A DNA stretch of 64,000 nucleotides from Parabacteroides sp. AD58 (lineage in GTDB: Bacteria; Bacteroidota; Bacteroidia; Bacteroidales; Tannerellaceae). Under the pieces are notes generated by a model. It saw nothing but the letters and a program-made list of their open reading frames with translations, had not been told where the DNA came from and searched no databases. Location: contig NZ_CP146284.1 of NCBI RefSeq assembly GCF_023744375.2, positions 3,224,001-3,288,000 of the forward strand, read 5' to 3'. Shown in pieces: positions 16,869-25,935 of this stretch. How positions within the stretch are numbered: position 1 is the stretch's first letter; each line of letters begins with the position of its first letter. Made by a program: the position numbers and the translations under genes.

Positions 16869-17462
16869 ATGGAGAAATTAAGCGAAGAGCAGATGTTGCA
16901 GAATCGGGATGCTTTGGCAACCCATTATCAGGAAATACTCGGTTTGTTGGGTGAAGATGTGAACCGGGAAGGTCTTATCAAAACACCGATGCGCGTAGCA
17001 AAGGCTATGCAATACTTGACAAAAGGGTATCATGAAGATCCGGCGGCAGTACTTCGTTCGGCCATGTTTGAGGAAGAAGATTACAAGCAGATGGTAATTG
17101 TAAAGGATATTGATTTCTTTTCGTTGTGCGAACATCATATGCTTCCGTTTTTTGGTAAAGCGCATGTTGCTTATATCCCTAAGAAATATATCACAGGCTT
17201 GAGTAAAATTCCACGGGTAGTTGATATTTTTGCCCGCCGTTTGCAAATACAGGAACGTTTGACAATGCAGATTAAAGATTGCATTCAGCAAACATTAGAT
17301 CCATTGGGGGTAATGGTTGTCATTGAAGCCCAGCACATGTGTATGCAAATGCGTGGTGTGGAAAAACAGAATTCGTTAACGACCACTTCCGATTTTACAG
17401 GATTCTTCCAGCAGGCAAAAACGCGTGAAGAATTCATGAATCTGATAAAGAATAATCGGTAA
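16869..17462 (+). CDS. folE: GTP cyclohydrolase I
   Basis: First enzyme of tetrahydrofolate and pterin synthesis: GTP to 7,8-dihydroneopterin triphosphate. 197 residues from the ATG at 16869 (a TTG two codons upstream overlaps the SPOR stop and is not needed). Zinc ligands are Cys87 and His90 in LCEHHMLPF and Cys158 in HMCMQMRG. The TGLSKIPR substrate loop and the [11 protein letters not shown] tail are present. It is followed by a strong terminator. Confidence 0.98.
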   Translation: MEKLSEEQMLQNRDALATHYQEILGLLGEDVNREGLIKTPMRVAKAMQYLTKGYHEDPAAVLRSAMFEEEDYKQMVIVKDIDFFSLCEHHMLPFFGKAHVAYIPKKYITGLSKIPRVVDIFARRLQIQERLTMQIKDCIQQTLDPLGVMVVIEAQHMCMQMRGVEKQNSLTTTSDFTGFFQQAKTREEFMNLIKNNR

Positions 17463-17490
17463 TACGTTTTCTGGAAAGAATTATTGGTAT

Positions 17491-17523
17491 CCGTGTCATC
17501 ACCGTAGATGATACGGTTTTTTT
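17491..17523 (+). terminator. folE terminator
   Basis: CCGTGTCATC (17491-17500) pairs with GATGATACGG (17507-17516), one G-T wobble, 6-nt loop, then a T8 run. Confidence 0.92.
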
Positions 17524-17576
17524 GTATATAGGGAAATACCAGAATTACTCCAGATGAACTTTTGAGGGTAAGCGTA

Positions 17577-18761
17577 TCAAGCGATCTCTTTCTTGAAGAA
17601 GAGATTTATTACCAGCGAACATCCGATAAGCAGCACACCAGCCCCGACAACTCCATTCCAACCATATAACGACCAAAAGCTTCCGGCAAGGAATGTTCCT
17701 AACGAACCACCGGCGAAATAGGTAGTCATAAAGATTGTATTGATGCGGTTCGATGCTTTCGGATTCAACGAGAAAATTGTTGTCTGGTTACTGAGCTGGA
17801 TACATTGCATCCCGATATCAAACAACAGAATTCCGCTGATGATGCCGGCATACGTGTTTCCTAAGAAACACAGGCTCGTCCAGGCAAGAAGAATAAGACC
17901 ACAGCCAATGTAGTTAAACCGCTTGACGCCGACTTTCCTGACATAACGTCCGACGAACGAAGCTGTCATGGCTCCGGCTACTCCGCATAATCCTAACAAT
18001 CCGGTAACGTGACTGCCTGCATAAAAAGGCGCCTGTTCCATTCGGAAGGCTAAGCAACTCCAAAGAGCCAGGAAAGAACCGAACGCTAGTCCGGCACGCA
18101 GGGCTGATACACGAAGTACGGGATAATCTTTAATCAGTTGGAGAAGAGATTTCATCAGGTCTTTGTATTTTCCCTGGAAATTACTCTGTATATCTGGCAT
18201 GATACGGAGCAGAAACAGACAGGAAATGATCATCAGCACGGCGGCTGCAAAGAACATGAAACGCCATCCCATGATTTCTCCCACAATACCGCTTACCACG
18301 CGTGATCCTAAAATACCCGTCAATAAGCCAGATACAATGATACCTACATTCTTCCCTTTCGTATCGGGTGTCGAGAATTGGGCAGCAATCGGGATGAATA
18401 TCTGCGGCATAATGGAACAAAGCCCGGTAAAGAACGAAGCCAGCAAGATCAATTCCAGATTGGGAGAAAGAGCAATACTCAGCAGGGAAATAATCAGGAT
18501 GCTAAAATTGACGATAATGATTTTCCTGCGTGGATAAAGGTCTCCTAAAGGAATAATAAACAACAGGCCCATCGCGTATCCAATTTGCGTCACCATGGCT
18601 ATCAAGTTGGTCCTGAACTCTGATACCTGTAAATCTTGACTGATGTTATATAGCAACGGCTGGTTATAGTAAAGGTTGGCCACAGTAATACCAGCGATGA
18701 TTGCCAATGCCCAGAGTAGGGAAGTGGGCAATCCCTTATTTTCAATTAATGTCTGTTTCAT
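17577..18761 (-). CDS. MFS transporter, 12-helix exporter
   Basis: 394-residue major facilitator with twelve hydrophobic helices. The N-terminal part has VANLYYNQPLL and the loop 2-3 signature GLLFIIPLGDLYPRRKII. It resembles the AraJ/YnfM-like drug or sugar exporter group, but the substrate cannot be inferred. The ATG at 18761 is preferred over an in-frame TTG at 18776 because a TATCTTTG promoter box lies over the extra codons; the box ends only 4 bp before the ATG, which suggests a leaderless or near-leaderless mRNA. Confidence 0.88.
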   Translation of the reverse strand: MKQTLIENKGLPTSLLWALAIIAGITVANLYYNQPLLYNISQDLQVSEFRTNLIAMVTQIGYAMGLLFIIPLGDLYPRRKIIIVNFSILIISLLSIALSPNLELILLASFFTGLCSIMPQIFIPIAAQFSTPDTKGKNVGIIVSGLLTGILGSRVVSGIVGEIMGWRFMFFAAAVLMIISCLFLLRIMPDIQSNFQGKYKDLMKSLLQLIKDYPVLRVSALRAGLAFGSFLALWSCLAFRMEQAPFYAGSHVTGLLGLCGVAGAMTASFVGRYVRKVGVKRFNYIGCGLILLAWTSLCFLGNTYAGIISGILLFDIGMQCIQLSNQTTIFSLNPKASNRINTIFMTTYFAGGSLGTFLAGSFWSLYGWNGVVGAGVLLIGCSLVINLFFKKEIA

Positions 18762-18765
18762 GCTG

Positions 18766-18773
18766 CAAAGATA
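18766..18773 (-). promoter_or_regulatory. MFS gene promoter -7 box
   Basis: Minus-strand TATCTTTG, with TTG (18791-18793) 17 nt upstream. Only CAGC separates it from the ATG. Confidence 0.6.
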
Positions 18774-18837
18774 CAAAGCCGGCTTGAATACAACCGGTTA
18801 TTTTAGGATAAAAAAGGAATATGAATCGGAAATGAAA

Positions 18838-18864
18838 CTCGTGAGAATTGTTTTCGATTCTCGT
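18838..18864. repeat. Dispersed hairpin motif, copy 1
   Basis: CTCGTGAG-N9-CGATTCTCGT, which forms a small stem (GAGAAT with ATTCTC). The same pattern with exactly the same 9-nt spacing is part of the terminator after purL. It lies in the divergent MFS-dnaE gap. Confidence 0.6.
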
Positions 18865-18997
18865 TTATTTTGATTGTAGATGTAGAAGGTTCACTTGGAA
18901 GTTAAAGAGAATTTTGGAAAGTTTAATCAGATGCATACTTGTGGGCGACTAAATAAACCGTAATTTTACGGTGTCTTATCAAAACACAAATCACAGC

Positions 18998-21900
18998 ATG
19001 GAACCCTTTATTCATTTACATGTTCATACCCAATATTCGTTGCTCGACGGACAAGCCTCGATTGATGCGCTGATTAATAAGGCGTATGATGATGGCATGC
19101 GTGCTATTGCCGTTACCGATCATGGTAATATGTTCGGCATAAAAGAATTCTTCAACAAGGTAAATAAGAAGAATGGTAAGGTACAAGGTACAATCAAAGA
19201 CTTACAAAAGGAACTGAAGACGCTGAGTGCCAAAGAGGAACGGACCGATGAGGAAAACGCCCGGTTGGCAGAAATCCCGGGCTTGTTGGAAAAGGCAAAG
19301 GGTGATCTGTTCAAGCCGATTATCGGATGTGAATGTTATTGCGCCCGGAATCATCGTCTCCAGAAGACGGAAAAGGAAGACCGAAGCGGATGGCACTTGA
19401 TTGTTCTTGCCAAGAATATGACGGGATATAAGAATCTGATCAAGATTGTTTCCCAATCATGGACGGAGGGTTTCTACGGACGTCCGCGTATTGACAAGGA
19501 ATTGTTGGAACAGCATCGAGAAGGGTTGATTGTCTGTTCTGCTTGTCTGGGTGGAGAGATTCCGCAGAAGATCATGCACGGAAATATCCATGCTGCCGAA
19601 GATGCCGTGCTGTGGTTCAAGCAGATGTTTGGAGACGATTATTATTTGGAGATGCAACGTCATGAGACGCATCGGGCAGATGCCGACCAGACGGTATATA
19701 AACATCAGGTGGAAGTCAATAAAGTCTTGGTTGAACTTGCCCATAAACATGGAATAAAGGTCATAGCTACGAATGATGTGCATTTTGTGAACGAAGAAGA
19801 TGCTGATGCGCACGATCGTCTGATCTGCTTGAGTACGGGAAAGGACCTGGATGATCCGAACCGTATGCGTTATACAAAGCAGGAATGGATGAAGACAACT
19901 GCCGAGATGAATCAGATCTTCAGCGATATTCCGGATGCTTTACGTAATACGCTGGAAATAGCGGATAAGGTTGAATTCTATAGTATTGACAGCGGACCGA
20001 TTATGCCGACCTTCAACATTCCTGAAGAATTCGGTACGGAGGAAGAGTATCGTAAGAAACTGACAGAGAAAGATCTGTTCGACGAGTTCACAAGGGATGA
20101 AAACGGAAATGTTGTCTTGAGCCAGGAAGACGCGGAAGCAAAGATCAAGAAATTGGGCGGATACGACAAGTTATACCGTATCAAGCTGGAAGCAGATTAT
20201 CTGGCCAAGCTGACGTATGAAGGAGCAAAGCCTCGCTATGGTGATCCATTGTCGGACGAAGTCAAGGAACGTTTGAACTTCGAGTTGCATATCATGAAGA
20301 CGATGGGTTTCCCGGGTTACTTCTTGATTGTACAGGATTTCATCCGGGCTGCCCGGGAAGAATTGGGCGTTTCGGTAGGACCGGGCCGTGGTTCTGCTGC
20401 GGGTTCTGCTGTAGCTTATTGTTTGGGAATTACCAAGATCGACCCGATTAAATACGATTTGCTGTTCGAGCGTTTCCTGAATCCGGACCGTATCTCTTTG
20501 CCTGATATTGATACCGACTTCGATGATGACGGACGTGGCGAAGTACTTCGCTGGGTAACGGAGAAATATGGTGCGGAACGTGTGGCACATATTATTACGT
20601 ATGGTACGATGGCTACGAAGTCGGCTATCAAGGATGTGGCGAGAGTTGAGAAAGTTCCGTTGGCCGAATCCAACCGGTTGGCTAAACTGGTGCCCGATAA
20701 AATCCCGGATATGAAGAAATTCAAGCTCAAGGATGCCATTGAATATGTACCGGAGTTGAAAGAAGCTGCCAATGGTCCGGATCCGTTGGTTCGGGATACC
20801 TTAAAATATGCCCAGATGCTGGAAGGTAATGTTCGTAATACCGGCGTTCATGCTTGTGGTGTGATCATCGGGCGGTATGATATATCGGATGTTGTACCGG
20901 TCAGTACGGCGAAAGACAAAGATACGGGCGAAGAAATGCTGGTAACGCAGTATGAAGGTTCGGTGATTGAGGAAACTGGTCTGATCAAGATGGACTTCTT
21001 GGGACTGAAGACACTTTCTATCATCAAAGATGCCATCGAGAATGTCCGGTTAACGACGGGGCATGACTTGGATATCGACCACATCAGTCTGGAAGATCCG
21101 GCTACTTATAAACTGTATTGCGAAGGACGAACGACCGGAACATTCCAGTTTGAATCGGCTGGTATGCAGAAATACCTGAAGGAACTGCAACCCTCTAAGT
21201 TTGAAGACTTGATTGCCATGAATGCTTTGTATCGTCCGGGACCTATGGATTATATCCCTTCTTTTATCGCCCGTAAGCAGGGAAAGGAAGAAATCAAGTA
21301 CGATATTCCGGTCATGGAGCGTTATTTGAAGGATACGTATGGTATTACGGTCTATCAGGAGCAGGTCATGTTGCTCTCCCGTCTGCTTGCTAACTTTACC
21401 CGTGGTGAAAGTGATGCCCTCCGAAAGGCAATGGGAAAGAAACTGATTGAGAAGATGAATGCCTTGAAGACCAAATTCTTGTCGGGTGGAAAAGCCAATG
21501 GGTATGAAGAGGCGACATTGAACAAGATTTGGGCCGATTGGGAAAAGTTTGCTTCCTATGCTTTCAATAAGAGTCACGCTACGTGTTATTCGTGGGTGGC
21601 TTATCAGACAGCTTATCTGAAAGCCAACTATCCGTCGGAATATATGGCTGCCGTATTGAGCCGAAGCTTATCGAACATTGCCGATATTACTAAGTTTATG
21701 GACGAATGTAAGGCGATGGGAATACAAGTATTAGGCCCGGATGTCAATGAATCTATTCTGAAGTTTAGCGTAGATAAGCAAAAGAACATCCGTTTTGGTA
21801 TGGGCGCAATCAAAGGTGTTGGTGAATCGGCTGTTCAGAATATTATAGAAGAACGGAAGAAAAATGGTCCGTATAAAGACTTGTTCGATTTCGTAGAACG

Positions 21901-22798
21901 TGTTAATCTCTCATCCTGCAACAAGAAGAATATCGAATCGTTAGCTTTGGCCGGCGCTTTCGATAACTTCCATGTACAGCGGGAATCGTTCTTTGTAGAT
22001 AATGGGAAAGGCGAGACGTTCCTCGATATCCTGGTCCGCTATGGTAATAAATACCAGACGGACAAGGCAACGGCGGCTAACTCCTTGTTTGGAGATGATA
22101 ACTTTGTCGCCATCGCCAAACCCGAAATCCCGAAGGCCGAGCGATGGAGTGATCTGGAACGCCTGAACAAGGAAAAGGAGCTTGTCGGCATTTATCTGTC
22201 GGCTCATCCGCTGGATGAATATCGTATCATCCTGCAATATGTCTGCAATACAGGCATGGCCGAGCTGAACGATAAGGAAAGTCTGGTTGGCCGAGAAATA
22301 TTGGCCGGCGGTATTGTTACCGGTTTCCGTGAAGGAACTACCAAGACCGGTAATCCATTCGGTATTCTGAAGGTGGAAGATTTTACCGGAAGTGGGGAAA
22401 TTGCCTTGTTTGGTCAGGATTATATCGAATACAGTAAGTATGGAAAACCGGGCATGTATTTGTTGATCAGTGGAAAGATGGAAGCCCGTAAGTATAACGA
22501 CAAGATCTTTGATTTCCGGATCTCGTCGATTAAGTTATTACCGAACGAGAAAGATAAGTTGATTGAGAATATTCGTATTACGGTTCCTATCCATGATTTG
22601 GATGAACCGATGATTAATGAGTTGTCAACCCTGATCAAGAACAATCCGGGAAATAGTTTGTTATATTTTCGGGTGGTAGACGGAAGCAATAATATTGCGC
22701 TGAATCTGTTCTCTCAGAAGGTGAAGTTGAAGATTACCAAAGAGCTGATTGATTACCTGACCGAGAGTGAAACCATCGACTTTAAAATTAACGGCTAA
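18998..22798 (+). CDS. dnaE: DNA polymerase III subunit alpha
   Basis: Replicative polymerase catalytic subunit, 1266 residues from the ATG at 18998; a GTG nine codons upstream is possible but adds a polar tail not needed for the fold. The N-terminal PHP domain begins at once (HLHVHTQYSLLDG, then AVTDHGNMFG). The C-family polymerase palm contains GPGRGSAAGS and PDIDTDFDDD at 502-511 with the catalytic aspartates. GVHACGVII, YRPGPMDYIP and ESDALRKAMGKK follow, then the helix-hairpin-helix and OB regions (AGGIVTGFREGTTKTGNP). Complete and intact. Confidence 0.98.
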   Translation: MEPFIHLHVHTQYSLLDGQASIDALINKAYDDGMRAIAVTDHGNMFGIKEFFNKVNKKNGKVQGTIKDLQKELKTLSAKEERTDEENARLAEIPGLLEKAKGDLFKPIIGCECYCARNHRLQKTEKEDRSGWHLIVLAKNMTGYKNLIKIVSQSWTEGFYGRPRIDKELLEQHREGLIVCSACLGGEIPQKIMHGNIHAAEDAVLWFKQMFGDDYYLEMQRHETHRADADQTVYKHQVEVNKVLVELAHKHGIKVIATNDVHFVNEEDADAHDRLICLSTGKDLDDPNRMRYTKQEWMKTTAEMNQIFSDIPDALRNTLEIADKVEFYSIDSGPIMPTFNIPEEFGTEEEYRKKLTEKDLFDEFTRDENGNVVLSQEDAEAKIKKLGGYDKLYRIKLEADYLAKLTYEGAKPRYGDPLSDEVKERLNFELHIMKTMGFPGYFLIVQDFIRAAREELGVSVGPGRGSAAGSAVAYCLGITKIDPIKYDLLFERFLNPDRISLPDIDTDFDDDGRGEVLRWVTEKYGAERVAHIITYGTMATKSAIKDVARVEKVPLAESNRLAKLVPDKIPDMKKFKLKDAIEYVPELKEAANGPDPLVRDTLKYAQMLEGNVRNTGVHACGVIIGRYDISDVVPVSTAKDKDTGEEMLVTQYEGSVIEETGLIKMDFLGLKTLSIIKDAIENVRLTTGHDLDIDHISLEDPATYKLYCEGRTTGTFQFESAGMQKYLKELQPSKFEDLIAMNALYRPGPMDYIPSFIARKQGKEEIKYDIPVMERYLKDTYGITVYQEQVMLLSRLLANFTRGESDALRKAMGKKLIEKMNALKTKFLSGGKANGYEEATLNKIWADWEKFASYAFNKSHATCYSWVAYQTAYLKANYPSEYMAAVLSRSLSNIADITKFMDECKAMGIQVLGPDVNESILKFSVDKQKNIRFGMGAIKGVGESAVQNIIEERKKNGPYKDLFDFVERVNLSSCNKKNIESLALAGAFDNFHVQRESFFVDNGKGETFLDILVRYGNKYQTDKATAANSLFGDDNFVAIAKPEIPKAERWSDLERLNKEKELVGIYLSAHPLDEYRIILQYVCNTGMAELNDKESLVGREILAGGIVTGFREGTTKTGNPFGILKVEDFTGSGEIALFGQDYIEYSKYGKPGMYLLISGKMEARKYNDKIFDFRISSIKLLPNEKDKLIENIRITVPIHDLDEPMINELSTLIKNNPGNSLLYFRVVDGSNNIALNLFSQKVKLKITKELIDYLTESETIDFKING

Positions 22799-22824
22799 AG
22801 TTGGTGCGGGCAAATAAAAATTCG

Positions 22825-22832
22825 TATTTTTG
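22825..22832 (+). promoter_or_regulatory. trxA promoter -7 box
   Basis: TATTTTTG, 44 bp before the trxA ATG; TTGG near 22801 is at about the right distance for a -33 box. Confidence 0.55.
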
Positions 22833-22876
22833 CCCTCGCTTTGACAAAAGAAACTGAATTTAAATCATTTTATAAT

Positions 22877-23191
22877 ATGGCTTTACAGATTACAGACAGC
22901 AATTTTGAGGAATACCTGAATGCAGGTAAGCCTATGGTACTTGATTTCTGGGCAGAATGGTGTGGACCTTGCCGCATGGTGTCTCCTATTATCGATGAGC
23001 TGGCACAGGAATACGAAGGACGTGTAACTATCGGTAAGATGGATGTTGATAATAATGACGATGTAGTTGGCCAGTTCGGCATTCGGAACATCCCGACTAT
23101 TTTGTTCTTCAAGAATGGTCAGATGGTCGATAAGATTGTTGGTGCAACCAGCAAAGACAAATTCGTTCAGAAGATCGAGGCTTTATTATAA
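22877..23191 (+). CDS. trxA: Thioredoxin
   Basis: Small cytosolic disulfide reductase, 104 residues from the ATG at 22877 (the in-frame TTG at 22841 is too far upstream for the family). The active site WCGPC is at 28-32, preceded by VLDFWAEW, and the cis-proline segment NIPTILFFKNG is present. It has its own promoter and a strong terminator, so it is monocistronic. Confidence 0.97.
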   Translation: MALQITDSNFEEYLNAGKPMVLDFWAEWCGPCRMVSPIIDELAQEYEGRVTIGKMDVDNNDDVVGQFGIRNIPTILFFKNGQMVDKIVGATSKDKFVQKIEALL

Positions 23192-23212
23192 GTTTCGGTA
23201 GGTATAAGTACT

Positions 23213-23276
23213 AAAGCGGGGCTGATACGCCGTCGGACATAATGCCGTCGGATAGGTATCAGCCCCGTTTTAGTTG
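23213..23276. terminator. Bidirectional terminator after trxA with internal direct repeats
   Basis: GCGGGGCTGATAC pairs with GTATCAGCCCCG; the loop holds two direct copies of GCCGTCGGA. T-run GTTTTAG follows on the plus strand. It serves trxA and probably the convergent gene. Confidence 0.85.
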
Positions 23277-23283
23277 ATAGAGT

Positions 23284-25341
23284 TTACGGGCAGACGTGCA
23301 TCTCCGTGAAACGGGCTCCGGCATTCAGGAAATGGGCTGTGATCCAGAATACGGTCCAGCTTTCCGAATAGCCTCCACGCAGTTTACGGACATCCGACAT
23401 ATCTCCATGCTGGGCAAAGTTGGTCTGTTGTAACTGTTCTCCCTGACTTCCGTAAGGATTTGTCAGTTGGAAGCAACTACGATACATGACTTTTGCCAGT
23501 TTCTTCAAGGATTCATTCTGCAACCAGACGCCCATCTTGTAAATATCGGGCGTGAACATTACTCCGAAAACGTCGATGTGTTGGTTCTGAGGAGACACAA
23601 CTGTCCAACCGGTGGTACGGAAATGATGATCGGCCATTCGTCCCGGTGGTAACGGAATATCCCAAACGACGGTATAACTCAGGCATACATCCATGGCATG
23701 TTTCGCCCAAGCTAAATACTTTTCCTCCTGTAATATTTCATAAAGGGAAGCAAATCCCTGGAAAGCCGCCCAGGCTCCTTCTTTGTCTTCACAAGTAGCG
23801 TCGAGTGTTCCTCCCCAGTAGGGTTCGCGCATGGTGAGATGCCGTTCTGCAAAAACAGAAGCGGCTTTAACGGCAGCCTCTTTATATGTTTCATTTCCGA
23901 ATAATTGATAAGACAGGATTAGCGGAGCAATCAGGAATCCTTCTGCCGTTGAATAAGGACGCCAGTCGGTTTTCAGGATACGGCTCGCTTGTCCGTCGCA
24001 AGCCTTTTTCAGGAATGTCTCCCATTTGCTGGTATTATATTTCCCGCTTTTGCGGGCTGTTCCGATGGCTTCGGCTATATTATACATGGCTTGTCCGCAC
24101 GATACTGGGTCACCGCCGTGGTATTCTTTCTTGTCAAGGAAATAACCTACCGGAAACATACCATCTTCCTTTACCGGGAAGGTAGAAAGAAAATCGAGCG
24201 ACTGTTGTACATAGTCGCTAATCTTTGGATCATTTAATTCTTTTTCCAGGCATTGAAGTGCATATCCCAACGAGCCGGCTTGTCCGCACCAGCCCATGAC
24301 GATATCTTTCCGATAACTCTTTTCGTACATACCGAATCCTTTTACATCGCCTTCATCCAGCCAACGGGTCTGGGCGAAATGATACTTGGCCCGGATAATC
24401 TCGTCGAAAGGAGTAAAGACGTCGGCATCGAAAGGCTGATACATTTCCAGCGCCGTGTAAAGCGGTTGTTCAAATCCGCTTCCTTCTTGCCCGATAGGAT
24501 ATACCTGGATGTAAAATTCTTTCTCTACGATACGCCCGGGTTCCATGTCCAGATACGTATCTGTGTATTTCATAGGTTGGCGCTGAAGGGCTTTAGCTAC
24601 GCTATGTTGCCGGTTATATCCGATAGGACCGGAGTAAAGTACAAACTCGGTTCGGTCGGCATACGTCTCAACTCCCATTGACCACCATTGGTCGGCCAGA
24701 CGGGCGCCTCGTACCGGACTGGGCACGGTGTGCAGAGCGGCTGCTTTAAGTTTCTCGGCTTGTTCGAGCATACAAAACGGCATCGGATAGCGATGGTCCT
24801 CAAAAATGGCAAATTCTCCCGGCTGACTGGTATAAACCGGTATAATCTTGTCGTTTACTTTGGCTCCGGCCGGATTACCATAGTATAAGATGCCCGGCAT
24901 GAAAGGTTTTAATCCTCCATCCCGCCATTGGAAACGAACGGATAAGGAAGCCTTGTGAAGGGTGTCTTTTCCCGCCCACTGATACCGGCGAATCCCGTGA
25001 ATCAGTCCGTTTTCTTCCAGTCGGTAAGCATCCCGGACAAGCATTTCTCCCTGTCCGATCGGCAGTTTCCCGGTTAGGATTGTCCAACCGTTTACGTTTT
25101 CTTTTTGCGTAGGCGAGCCGTGAACCCAGGCACTCATCCAGTCGTTTTGCCAATCTGTTGCAACCGACCATAAACCTTCGGCGGGAGATTGCAGCACGGT
25201 TTCTCCGCTCAGTGTAAAGGCAACGGCATACGTCTGATTGGCTGTTTGAGAGACTTCCAACCCGGCTTGCCCGGATTTTTGCCCGTTTGCATTCCAACTG
25301 ATGCACAGAGCAAAGGTCCACATCATTACTTTTTTCCACAT
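23284..25341 (-). CDS. Secreted protein with probable (alpha/alpha)6 six-hairpin domain
   Basis: 685-residue exported protein with signal peptide (MWKKVMMWTFALCISWNANG). The N-terminal 300 residues are beta-rich (LSVRFQWRDGG, YGNPAGAKVNDKIIPVYTS). From about residue 330 it is helical with repeated motifs seen in six-hairpin glycosidases: IVMGWCGQAGSLGYAL, GGDPVSCGQAMYNIAEAI, PYSTAEGFLIAPLILSYQL, EGAWAAFQGFASLYEI. The overall layout, beta-sandwich then alpha toroid, resembles several glycoside hydrolase and lyase families, but I cannot name one. No SusC/SusD partner is nearby, so it is not in an obvious polysaccharide utilisation locus. Confidence 0.75.
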   Translation of the reverse strand: MWKKVMMWTFALCISWNANGQKSGQAGLEVSQTANQTYAVAFTLSGETVLQSPAEGLWSVATDWQNDWMSAWVHGSPTQKENVNGWTILTGKLPIGQGEMLVRDAYRLEENGLIHGIRRYQWAGKDTLHKASLSVRFQWRDGGLKPFMPGILYYGNPAGAKVNDKIIPVYTSQPGEFAIFEDHRYPMPFCMLEQAEKLKAAALHTVPSPVRGARLADQWWSMGVETYADRTEFVLYSGPIGYNRQHSVAKALQRQPMKYTDTYLDMEPGRIVEKEFYIQVYPIGQEGSGFEQPLYTALEMYQPFDADVFTPFDEIIRAKYHFAQTRWLDEGDVKGFGMYEKSYRKDIVMGWCGQAGSLGYALQCLEKELNDPKISDYVQQSLDFLSTFPVKEDGMFPVGYFLDKKEYHGGDPVSCGQAMYNIAEAIGTARKSGKYNTSKWETFLKKACDGQASRILKTDWRPYSTAEGFLIAPLILSYQLFGNETYKEAAVKAASVFAERHLTMREPYWGGTLDATCEDKEGAWAAFQGFASLYEILQEEKYLAWAKHAMDVCLSYTVVWDIPLPPGRMADHHFRTTGWTVVSPQNQHIDVFGVMFTPDIYKMGVWLQNESLKKLAKVMYRSCFQLTNPYGSQGEQLQQTNFAQHGDMSDVRKLRGGYSESWTVFWITAHFLNAGARFTEMHVCP

Positions 25342-25439
25342 AATAGCTATCTGTTATTTAGGTTGTTTATAAGCTTGATTTGAAACTTATTGTCAGGAAA
25401 AACGGATTTCCCGTAACGAGGCTTTTTAAGAACAGGGAC

Positions 25440-25935
25440 AGTTTTTTCCCGTTAGAGAAGCCATTTCCTGCCTAAAAATACGAAGAAAAGGCGATAATTA
25501 GCGGAAAAATGGGCTTGAAAGTCGTTGTTTTTGAAGAAAAAGGTAGGCAGAAACGGAAACGATTCCTACTATCTTTTCCGAAAAAGCCGGCGTGTTTTTG
25601 TTTTTTCCCGGCATAAATTTCGGAAAATGCCTTTAGCATGCCTTTTTCATCCTCTATTCTTCAAAAAAATAAGCTCAAATCCGTACTGTTTTTCGTTGAC
25701 AAATCTCTATTAGAATAGACGAAAAAATAAACACGTCCCCCAAAGGCAGGCATAAATCTCTTTCTTGAAATTCATCCTTAAAGTGAATAAGGTTTTTAAT
25801 ATGCCAAAACGTCAATCTTTAACTCGCCGAGAATCGTCTGTACGAAATCATTTCCGTACATGCATTCGTAGAACGCAGAAATAGACGACCACTTTTGACA
25901 TTTTGACAAAACTGACAAAATGATATCCATTTTAT
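25440..25935 (-). repeat. AT-rich intergenic segment B, possible copy of segment A in inverted orientation
   Basis: The 590-bp gap between the six-hairpin gene and mnmD has no credible gene. Read on the minus strand it carries TTTTGTCAAAAT near 25912, GTACAGACG near 25846, GATTTGAGC at 25681-25673, GGATGAAAAAGGCA at 25652-25639, GTTTCCGTTTCTGCCT at 25560-25545 and TTCTTCGTATTTTTAGGCA at 25487-25469. The order matches segment A; the spacing differs, so this is a decayed or structurally constrained relative rather than a recent copy. Confidence 0.5.

Noticed and set aside
21050..21577. 175-codon antisense frame within dnaE
   Set aside because: It lies opposite the conserved polymerase core, so it is a codon-bias shadow.
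24875..25339. 154-codon frame overlapping the start of the secreted six-hairpin-like protein
   Set aside because: It is the -1 frame of a clear signal-peptide gene and has an Arg/Ser-rich composition without any recognised motif.
25342..25931. Remnant of an insertion sequence
   Set aside because: No transposase fragment, terminal inverted repeats or target-site duplication was seen; only ordered short words shared with segment A.
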